Shown here: piece after piece, positions 1 to 4,045 of the stretch
How the letters are laid out: each line of letters opens with the position of its first letter
How positions within the stretch are numbered: position 1 is the stretch's first letter
Assembly: GCA_031278675.1 (NCBI GenBank)
Contig: JAITJY010000081.1
Location: 1 to 5,257 of the forward strand
DNA length: 5,257 nucleotides
Reading direction: 5' to 3'
Origin: Bifidobacteriaceae bacterium
GTDB taxonomy: Bacteria > Actinomycetota > Actinomycetes > Actinomycetales > WQXJ01
The notes under the pieces: model-generated
Told to the model about the DNA's origin: nothing
The model's input: only the letters and a program-made list of their open reading frames with translations
The model's database searches: none
Position numbers and translations under genes: made by a program

Positions 1-174
1 GGCGGGCGGCATCGGGCAACGGGGGAGCGGACCTGGGACCCGCCCGGGGGGAGGCGATGCGGGGTGCGGGGCGGGCGGCATCGGGCAAGGGGGGCGAATC
101 TGGGACCCGCCCGGGGGGAGGCGGTGCGGGGTGCGGGCGGGCGGGATCGGGCAACGGGGGCGCGGACCTGGGCC
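1..174. repeat. GC-rich tandem repeat, about 2.5 copies of a 66-69 bp unit
   Basis: Copies begin at 1, 70 and 136, each opening with GGCGGGCGG followed by ATCGGGCAA. The first period is 69 bp and the second 66 bp. The third copy breaks off near 174. Copies differ by a few substitutions and by small changes in G-run length. The repeat touches the window edge, so the true array may be longer. Reading frames across it (for example the open frame upstream of the fbaA ATG) give Gly/Ala/Arg-rich low-complexity peptide and are not credible as protein. The array ends about 80 bp before fbaA. Confidence 0.9.
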
Positions 175-254
175 CTATGCCGGAGCCGACGGGGGCTGGC
201 AGGTGGCAGGATTGGATCGTCGCTACAACTACGAATGCTTTCGAGGAGAACACA

Positions 255-1280
255 ATGGCGCTAGCAACACCAGAGATCTACGCGGCGATGCTGGACCGGG
301 CCAAGCAGAACCGGTTCGCTTACCCAGCAGTCAATGTCACCAGTTCCCAAACCGCCACGGCCGCCATCCGGGGTTTTGCTGAGGCGGAATCGGACGGGAT
401 TATCCAAGTGTCCGTCGGGGGCGCAGAATACTTATCAGGCTCAATGGTCAAAGACCGGGTGGCGGGCTCGCTGGCGCTGGCCGCCTATGTCCGGGAGATC
501 GCCGGGAACTACGACGTGACCGTTGCGCTGCACACGGACCATTGTTCCAAGGCCAACCTGGATAGCTGGGTGCGGCCACTGTTGGCGCTAGAAGCAGAGC
601 AGGTTGCGCAGGGTGGTCTGCCCACGTTCCAGTCGCACATGTGGGACGGGTCGGCGGTGCCGCTGGCGGAGAACCTGGAGATCGCGAAGGAACTGCTGGC
701 CGCTTCGGTCAAGGCGCGCACCATTCTTGAGATCGAGATTGGCGTGGTCGGCGGCGAGGAAGATGGCGTGTCCGCCGAGATCAACGAGCAGCTCTACACC
801 ACCGTCGAGGACGCCACCAAGACGGTCGAGGCTCTTGGGTTGGGCGAGAATGGGCGCTATCTAACCGCACTGACGTTCGGCAATGTGCACGGTGTTTACA
901 AGCCGGGCGCAGTCAAGCTTCGCCCCGAGATTCTCTTGGAGATTCAGGGCGCAGTGGGCGGCCGGTATGGCCGTGAACGGCCGTTTGACCTGGTCTTTCA
1001 CGGAGGGTCCGGTTCCTCCGAACAGGAAATCGCTGATGCCGTGAACTATGGCGTGATCAAAATGAACATCGACACCGATACGCAGTACGCCTTCACTCGG
1101 CCTGTTGCCGCACACATGTTCACCAATTACGATGGCGTCCTCAAGATTGACGGCGAGGTCGGCAAGAAGAAGGCTTACGACCCGCGCGCCTGGGGCAAAG
1201 CCGGTGAGGCTGGGATGGCCGCCCGCGTGGTCGAAGCCGCCCGCCAACTCGGTTCCGCCGGGCAGAAGGGCAGCTACTGA
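255..1280 (+). CDS. fbaA: Class II (zinc) fructose-bisphosphate aldolase
   Basis: This cytoplasmic glycolytic and gluconeogenic enzyme cleaves fructose 1,6-bisphosphate reversibly to dihydroxyacetone phosphate and glyceraldehyde 3-phosphate. The product is 341 residues, close to the usual length of actinobacterial class II aldolases. Visible signatures are ALHTDHCSK (D95 catalytic, H96 zinc ligand), LEIEIGVVGGEED (E161, E169), FGNVHGVYKPG (H212, zinc), LVFHGGSGS (H249, zinc, with the phosphate-binding glycine loop) and KMNIDTDTQ (N271, D273, substrate contacts). Roles are assigned by correspondence with E. coli FbaA. The ATG at 255 is chosen because AGGAG lies at 244-248, six bases upstream, and because family similarity begins at MALATPEIY. 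The frame stays open back to 57, but that stretch is tandem repeat. No partner gene follows, and the next sequence is a hairpin and repeats, so it is probably monocistronic. Confidence 0.97.
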   Translation: MALATPEIYAAMLDRAKQNRFAYPAVNVTSSQTATAAIRGFAEAESDGIIQVSVGGAEYLSGSMVKDRVAGSLALAAYVREIAGNYDVTVALHTDHCSKANLDSWVRPLLALEAEQVAQGGLPTFQSHMWDGSAVPLAENLEIAKELLAASVKARTILEIEIGVVGGEEDGVSAEINEQLYTTVEDATKTVEALGLGENGRYLTALTFGNVHGVYKPGAVKLRPEILLEIQGAVGGRYGRERPFDLVFHGGSGSSEQEIADAVNYGVIKMNIDTDTQYAFTRPVAAHMFTNYDGVLKIDGEVGKKKAYDPRAWGKAGEAGMAARVVEAARQLGSAGQKGSY

Positions 1281-1442
1281 CCCAGCCAGTCCCACGACGT
1301 AGCCGAGACCTTTGCACCCGAGCTGGGTTTCGCCTCTTCGAGGTCCCCGCAGAAACTCGGAGCGAAGCTGAGAGATTTTGTGGGGTGCCTTTAGTTGGTG
1401 GGGGACCGCGCAGCGGCTTGCCGCGTGGTGGTGTCTAGACCA

Positions 1443-1483
1443 GTGGCCGATGCCGTCTACTTTGGGGGGACGGCATCGGCCAC
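1443..1483. terminator. Perfect 15-bp hairpin downstream of fbaA, candidate terminator
   Basis: The arm at 1443-1457 (GTGGCCGATGCCGTC) is exactly complementary to the arm at 1469-1483, leaving an 11-nt loop (1458-1468). No T-tract follows. A stem without a U-run can still terminate in high-GC actinobacteria, but that is inference. The hairpin lies about 160 bases after the fbaA stop, which is far for a gene-specific terminator, so a dispersed palindromic repeat is an equally good reading. Confidence 0.5.
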
Positions 1484-1534
1484 CGTTGCGTAGTGCCCGG
1501 TTTGGGCGCTGCGCCCCGGCCCCGCGCCGCTCCC

Positions 1535-1656
1535 GACCGCGCCCCACCGACCGCGCCCCACCGACCGCGCCCCGCCGACCCAGCCCCGCCGACCGCGCCC
1601 CGCCGACCGCGCCCCGCCGACCCGGCCCCGCCGACCGCGCCCCGCCGACCCCGCCC
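1535..1656. repeat. 14-bp minisatellite, about 8.7 copies
   Basis: Eight full 14-bp units plus a 10-base partial, consensus GACCGCGCCCCGCC, run head to tail without spacers. Variation is limited to A/G at position 12 (the first two units have A) and small changes at positions 5-7 in two units. The 14-bp period is not a multiple of three, so each frame reads through all phases and gives Pro/Ala/Arg-rich artefact ORFs on both strands. The array is almost purely C on one strand and G on the other. Confidence 0.95.
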
Positions 1657-1713
1657 TTACCCACGTCATTACGGGAGCTGACATCTCGGCCCGGCGAACC
1701 TCGGGCCGAAGGT

Positions 1714-1767
1714 TGGTCAAAACTGCGGGTAACGCGGGATTTTGGTCGTTACCCGCAGTTGTGCCCA
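1714..1767. repeat. Long palindromic repeat, copy 1 (21-bp arms, 12-nt loop)
   Basis: The arms at 1714-1734 and 1747-1767 flank the loop CGGGATTTTGGT. Compared with copy 2 there are two unpaired positions (1720 and 1764). The core ACTGCGGGTAACG and its complement are intact. The hairpin sits in a longer module that also contains the downstream block at 1772-1812. It resembles REP-type intergenic palindromes, but I do not recognise a named family. Confidence 0.85.
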
Positions 1768-1771
1768 CTCT

Positions 1772-1812
1772 CGGGCGCGGCTCAATCTGCCCGGATTTGT
1801 GTTTGTGCAGGT
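1772..1812. repeat. 41-bp dispersed block, copy 1 (second copy at 1971-2011)
   Basis: This block, starting CGGGCGCGGCTCAATCTGCC, recurs at 1971-2011 with four mismatches in 41. In copy 1 it directly follows the right arm of the first palindrome. In copy 2 it follows a remnant that looks like the end of another right arm (GTGATCACTC). A weaker match, GCGCGGCTCAAG, also follows the second palindrome. This suggests a composite module (palindrome plus 41-bp block) copied two or three times, with later decay. Confidence 0.75.
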
Positions 1813-1849
1813 CACCGGTTCGCCGGGGACGCGGTACCCGAGGGCCGGT

Positions 1850-1903
1850 TGGTCACAACTGCGGGTAACGCGGGATTTTGGTCGTTACCCGCAGTTGTGA
1901 CCA
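1850..1903. repeat. Long palindromic repeat, copy 2 (perfect 21-bp arms)
   Basis: The arms at 1850-1870 and 1883-1903 are perfectly complementary over 21 bp, with the same 12-nt loop as copy 1. It starts exactly 136 bp after copy 1. The perfect pairing, against two mismatches in copy 1, suggests that this copy is younger or under selection for pairing. Confidence 0.9.
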
Positions 1904-1970
1904 CTCGCTCGCGCGGCTCAAGCTTGACCATGTTTGGCGCACTCCATGGGTCGGCGTGTGATCACTCGCG

Positions 1971-2011
1971 CGGGCGCGGCTCAATCTGCCCAGATTCGTG
2001 TTTACGCAGGT
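1971..2011. repeat. 41-bp dispersed block, copy 2
   Basis: This matches 1772-1812 at 37 of 41 positions. It lies just before the transposase remnants that begin near 2044, so the repeat module abuts mobile-element debris. No coding role is visible. Confidence 0.75.
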
Positions 2012-2043
2012 GGTGTGGCTGCCTGCTCTGCGGCGGGTAACGG

Positions 2044-2106
2044 TTGACCTGTGTGTTCTATGAAGTGACGAACTATTTCTTCGAGATCGACCAGGCCGAC
2101 CCCCCG
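2044..2106 (+). pseudogene. IS1634/IS4-type transposase fragment
   Basis: The frame encodes LTCVFYEVTNYFFEIDQAD. This resembles the segment around the first catalytic aspartate of IS1634-like DDE transposases, which commonly reads like YDVTNYYFEID. Here the position expected to be the catalytic Asp is Glu (YEVT). Only about 20 residues remain. The upstream side is blocked by a TAA at 2038-2040 in the same frame. Downstream, the expected continuation is replaced at about 2101-2107 by a different transposase segment. It is a dead remnant. The family call comes from recalled motif similarity over a short stretch, so confidence is moderate. Confidence 0.55.
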
Positions 2107-2319
2107 GGCGGTTACATGAAAACCCTCGTCGCCATCGAACGCCACATCATCAAGGCCGTCTGGCGGATCTGCACCAGCGGGTAACCCTACCTAGAACTCG
2201 GCGGCGACTACTACCTCAAACCCCGCCCCGGCAAAGCGATCCGTAAAGCCGTCCAACAACTCCAAGCCGTCGGCTACGCCATCACCTTCCCAAAACCAGG
2301 CGCCGCCCAAATCACTTGA
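2107..2319 (+). pseudogene. IS110-family transposase C-terminal remnant with internal stop
   Basis: In the same frame as the preceding fragment, this reads GGYMKTLVAIERHIIKAVW, then a TAA stop at 2182-2184, then PYLELGGDYYLKPRPGKA, and on through QLQAVGYAITF to a TGA at 2317-2319. The pattern (a Met-Lys/Ala-Leu-Val-Ala helix, a tryptophan, a Gly-x-Pro/Tyr turn, GGDYY, then a QL-x-A-x-GY tail) is typical of the C-terminal end of IS110-family transposases. In those proteins a Gly-Glu-Pro-Tyr-like run would span the site of the stop. The catalytic DEDD domain and most of the second domain are missing, so no activity is possible. The family assignment is from memory of the family tail and is fairly firm, but not searched. 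Confidence 0.65.
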
Positions 2320-2348
2320 ACACACCGGTCACCACACCGTGGCCATAG

Positions 2349-2567
2349 CTTTCGGGTTAGCTACCCACCCGCCCCGGCGGTGCCGTGATGGGGGAAAGTG
2401 CGCTCGGACCTAACGCCGAGGCCGACCCTCTGACCTGCGCAGACGAGTCACTTTCGCGTTAGCTTCCCAGCCGCCTGTGCCGTTGCCGTGATGGGGGAAA
2501 GTGGGACCGGACATCACGCCCAGCACAACGCCCTGACCTGCGCTGATGGGTCACTTTCGGGTTAGGT
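2349..2567. repeat. 102/103-bp direct repeat, two copies plus a partial third
   Basis: Copies begin with CTTTCG(G/C)GTTAG at 2349, 2451 and 2554, and the third stops near 2567. Shared islands are CTTTCGGGTTAG at the start, GCCGTGATGGGGGAAAGTG in the middle, and GACCTGCGC near the end. Between them the copies have diverged. Within each unit GAAAGTG can pair with the CACTTTC at the junction with the next unit, about 50 bases away, so each unit could form a long-loop hairpin. The function is unknown. Confidence 0.85.
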
Positions 2568-2696
2568 TAATTGAAACCGGGAACTGGTCAGCGATCTCTG
2601 ACGCGGAACGGGGGCGTGGCGGGGAGAGTAGAAACAGTGATGTGGTCCACCAACACCACCGATCGTAGTCAGTACCACCCCGTTCGCCACCACGGT

Positions 2697-2730
2697 CCTA
2701 GGAATCCGGTCTATTCACTGGATTCCTAGG
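2697..2730. repeat. Palindrome upstream of rimI (11-bp arms, 12-nt loop)
   Basis: CCTAGGAATCC at 2697-2707 is perfectly complementary to 2720-2730. The stretch 2701-2716 (GGAATCCGGTCTATTC) is the exact reverse complement of 3538-3553, inside the hairpin just after rimI. The two palindromes are therefore inverted copies of one family. It is more likely a dispersed repeat than a gene-specific signal. Confidence 0.85.
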
Positions 2731-2734
2731 CCCG

Positions 2735-2786
2735 CCCCCGCGATCTGCTACTCTTCCCCGCCCCCGCGATCCGCTACTCTTCCCCG
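2735..2786. repeat. 26-bp tandem duplication
   Basis: Two adjacent 26-bp units (2735-2760 and 2761-2786), each starting CCCCCGCGAT and ending CTACTCTTCCCCG, differ by a single T/C. A near-inverse version (GGCGGGGAGAGTAG) occurs about 120 bases upstream, around 2618-2631, so the segment could also pair with it. Confidence 0.85.
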
Positions 2787-2944
2787 TCCCCAGTCGCCGC
2801 GTGGACCGCAGGGCTCGTAGCTCGCTAAGCCTGTTCAAGAAACCCAGACCACAAGACGCGCGACATAATGGCCGCGGCATGGAACAATGAAAAGACTCAT
2901 GGGTGGGCTTATCACTGGACAGAATCGAAAGGTGGCCCTCAGTC

Positions 2945-3478
2945 ATGACTGAGCCGGTTGATGAGATGCGCGGCGCCACGCCTAACGCAGGGGCGCAGCC
3001 TGGCCGAACGCTGCCCGGCTCCGGGGCGGACGGGGGGCGTATCCGCCGGGTCGAAGCTGAAGACATAGCGCAAATTGCCGAACTGGACCGCCTGGGTTTC
3101 GGTGACGAAGCATGGCCGCAAGAGATGATCGTGGCGGAATTGGCTGCGCCGTCCGGGCGGTACTTTGTCGCCGAAGACGGCGGGCAGTTGGTGGGGTACG
3201 GGGGAATCAGGGTCGGGAAGCGGGATTCTGAGGTGATGACCATCGCGGTCGACCCGGCTGAGCAGGGCCGCGGCTGGGGCCGTGCCTTGATGGAGAAGTT
3301 GATTGAAGCTGGCGCCGAGGCAGGCTCCGTCCGGGTTTGGCTGATCGTGGCTGAAGACGCCGAACCAGCGTACAATTTGTATCTTTCGCTCGGCTTTGTG
3401 CCGGTGGAGCGGGTGCCCGGCTATTACCGCTTGTCGGCCCGCGACGGAATCCTGATGGTTTTGGCGTTCAACCAGTAG
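2945..3478 (+). CDS. rimI: RimI-like GNAT N-terminal acetyltransferase
   Basis: A GNAT-fold enzyme of 177 residues expected to move acetyl from acetyl-CoA to a protein N-terminus; in RimI the classic target is alanine 1 of ribosomal protein S18. After about 30 non-conserved residues come a RimI-like entry (IRRVEAEDIAQI, then DEAWPQEMI near 54-62), beta-4 (VMTIAVDP, 98-104), the acetyl-CoA loop Q107-G-R-G-W-G112, and NLYLSLGF (Y146). The basic/aromatic tail is RVPGYYR. In Salmonella RimI the general base is Glu103 in LEV, twelve residues before Tyr115. The equivalent here is I134 (LIV), so the base is missing. ATG 2945 is preferred over GTG 2903 because GAAAGGTGG lies at 2927-2935. A start at 2966 is also possible. 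The usual tsaB/tsaD neighbours are absent. It could be another GNAT with a different substrate. Confidence 0.85.
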   Translation: MTEPVDEMRGATPNAGAQPGRTLPGSGADGGRIRRVEAEDIAQIAELDRLGFGDEAWPQEMIVAELAAPSGRYFVAEDGGQLVGYGGIRVGKRDSEVMTIAVDPAEQGRGWGRALMEKLIEAGAEAGSVRVWLIVAEDAEPAYNLYLSLGFVPVERVPGYYRLSARDGILMVLAFNQ

Positions 3479-3524
3479 CGGGTGCGGCGCCCGCAGACGA
3501 TGCCGTCCCCAGGACTTGAGTGAA

Positions 3525-3557
3525 CCGGGGAATCCGGGAATAGACCGGATTCCCTGG
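3525..3557. terminator. Hairpin 46 bases after rimI, candidate terminator and copy of the 2697 palindrome
   Basis: The arms at 3525-3537 (CCGGGGAATCCGG) and 3545-3557 pair over 13 bp with one G-U wobble and a 7-nt loop (GAATAGA). The position just after the rimI stop suits a terminator, though no T-tract follows. Positions 3538-3553 are the exact reverse complement of 2701-2716, so this is the same repeat family in opposite orientation. Both roles may apply. Confidence 0.6.
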
Positions 3558-3625
3558 CCAAACCTGCGCTTGTCTGCCGCGTTTCCGCTGGTAAGAGCTT
3601 CGCTCTCCCCGGCGCGGGCACGGCC

Positions 3626-3649
3626 GGACGGTGTTGAACAACACCGTCC
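3626..3649. terminator. Perfect 11-bp hairpin with minimal loop, candidate terminator
   Basis: GGACGGTGTTG at 3626-3636 pairs perfectly with CAACACCGTCC at 3639-3649. The nominal loop is only AA, so the real fold would open one or two pairs. No T-run follows. It could be a second terminator after rimI or part of an imperfect larger fold with the hairpin at 3525-3557. Confidence 0.45.
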
Positions 3650-3697
3650 TAGCCAGGAACCGGAATGGCCCGGCCGCATTTGGCCTCGATCCACCAA

Positions 3698-3702
3698 TCC
3701 GC
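3698..3702. repeat. Target-site duplication, left copy (TCCGC)
   Basis: TCCGC directly abuts the TG end of the inverted-repeat element at 3703 and is repeated exactly at 3957-3961, after its CA end. Five bases lies within the target-duplication range known for IS21-family insertions. Confidence 0.8.
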
Positions 3703-3956
3703 TGTCGGTGGCCATGAAGACGCCCCACCGGCGGCCAACAGAAATCCCCGCCCGTCCCCCAACGTCGCCGAGGCCTCAGGCGACACGGCCCGCGTTTCCC
3801 CTCTCCAGCGCGCCGCCAGGCGCCCTCCGCCGCAGTCTTCCCAAGGCGCGGCCGACGCGCGTGGGGAGGATTCGTGGCCACCGGCGGTGACGCCTCGTGG
3901 CCACGGGCAGTGATTATTGATGGCCACCCACAGGGAGGATTTCATGGCCACCGACA
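3703..3956. mobile_element. 254-bp IS21-type MITE with 16-bp TIRs and 5-bp TSD
   Basis: The left end TGTCGGTGGCCATGAA (3703-3718) is the exact reverse complement of the right end (3941-3956), and the element begins TG and ends CA. TCCGC flanks it on both sides. Weaker inverted similarity continues inward for about 50 bp. TGGCCA-centred units sit at 3709 and 3732 (the second as CGGCCA) on the left, and at 3875, 3898, 3921 and 3945 on the right, in outward-facing orientation. Multiple terminal repeats, TG/CA ends and 4-8 bp duplications are known features of the IS21 family; assigning this element there is inference. No transposase is encoded, so it would have to be moved in trans. It sits 85 bases before the conserved aspA start. 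Part of the right end can be read as an aspA start. Confidence 0.85.
3934..3946 (+). promoter_or_regulatory. MITE-borne ribosome binding site and ATG in frame with aspA
   Basis: GGAGG at 3934-3938 lies five bases before ATG 3944. That frame stays open through 34 codons into ATG 4046 of aspA. The signal is stronger than the one before 4046. The whole of it lies inside the element's right end, so it arrived with the insertion. A similar pair (GGAGG 3865-3869 with GTG 3874) occurs 70 bases upstream but in another frame. Whether ribosomes use 3944 cannot be decided from sequence. Confidence 0.5.
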
Positions 3957-3961
3957 TCCGC
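3957..3961. repeat. Target-site duplication, right copy (TCCGC)
   Basis: This is an exact copy of 3698-3702, next to the CA end of the element. Removing the element and one copy restores a continuous sequence leading into the aspA leader. Confidence 0.8.
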
Positions 3962-4045
3962 CCCAGGAATTGCGTCCGGACAGGAGACGCCAGCGCCCCG
4001 GTCAGCTTCCCGGACACACCGGCGCTGGGGGAGTACGCTCGCGCT

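Larger units (their letters stand above)
1281..2040. other. Gene-free intergenic region with several repeats
   Basis: I see no credible gene here. The first 160 bases after the fbaA stop are plain sequence. They are followed by a hairpin (1443-1483), a 14-bp minisatellite (1535-1656) and two copies of a palindromic module (from 1714 and 1850). An open frame spans 1378-2040 on the + strand, but its product is Pro/Ala/Arg low-complexity from the minisatellite and then translated palindromes. The same applies to minus-strand frames over the minisatellite. No tRNA-like or riboswitch-like fold was recognised. Confidence 0.75.
2320..2944. other. Gene-free intergenic region upstream of rimI
   Basis: No gene is supportable here. 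The region holds a 102/103-bp direct repeat (2349-2567), a palindrome (2697-2730) and a 26-bp tandem duplication (2735-2786). A CATAAT hexamer at 2864-2869 could be a -10 element for rimI, but no convincing -35 lies at the right distance, so I do not annotate a promoter. The minus-strand frame that covers rimI and reaches 2698 is a shadow. Confidence 0.65.
3871..3962 (+). repeat. Array of four 23-bp subterminal units in the right end of the MITE
   Basis: Four abutting units start at 3871, 3894, 3917 and 3940, each centred on TGGCCAC. Three cores are followed by C and one by G. Steps between cores are 23, 23 and 24 bp, about two helical turns. Two matching units in inverted orientation lie at the left end (cores 3709 and 3732, 23 bp apart). 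Regular spacing of a palindromic core suggests binding sites for a dimeric protein, presumably the transposase of the parent element. The last unit runs a few bases past the element boundary. Confidence 0.8.
3479..4045. other. Gene-free region between rimI and aspA, half of it a MITE
   Basis: No gene is supportable between the rimI stop and the aspA start. The contents are two hairpins (3525-3557 and 3626-3649) and the 254-bp inverted-repeat element at 3703-3956. Open frames here on both strands give Pro/Arg-rich low-complexity products with no recognisable domain. Several of them owe their start codons to the element's ATGGCCACC/GTGGCCACC repeats. Confidence 0.7.

Noticed and set aside
57..254. 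N-terminal extension of the aldolase
   Set aside because: It translates the tandem repeat into Gly/Ala/Arg. The ATG at 255 has a good ribosome site and matches the family N-terminus.
1535..1656. CRISPR array
   Set aside because: The units are 14 bp, contiguous and spacer-free, so this is a minisatellite. The 23-bp units at 3871-3962 are likewise contiguous and not CRISPR.
861..1664. 267-codon minus-strand frame
   Set aside because: One half is antisense to conserved fbaA and the other half is minisatellite translated as Gly/Ala/Arg repeats.
1378..2040. 220-codon open frame on the + strand
   Set aside because: The product is Pro/Ala/Arg low-complexity made by the 14-bp minisatellite and then translated palindromes. 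No recognisable domain or convincing ribosome site.
2864..2869. CATAAT as -10 element of a rimI promoter
   Set aside because: No acceptable -35 hexamer lies 16-18 bases upstream, and a single hexamer is too weak to annotate.
3516..3890. 124-codon + strand frame and overlapping minus-strand frames
   Set aside because: Low-complexity Pro/Arg products that cross two hairpins and most of the MITE, with no family features.
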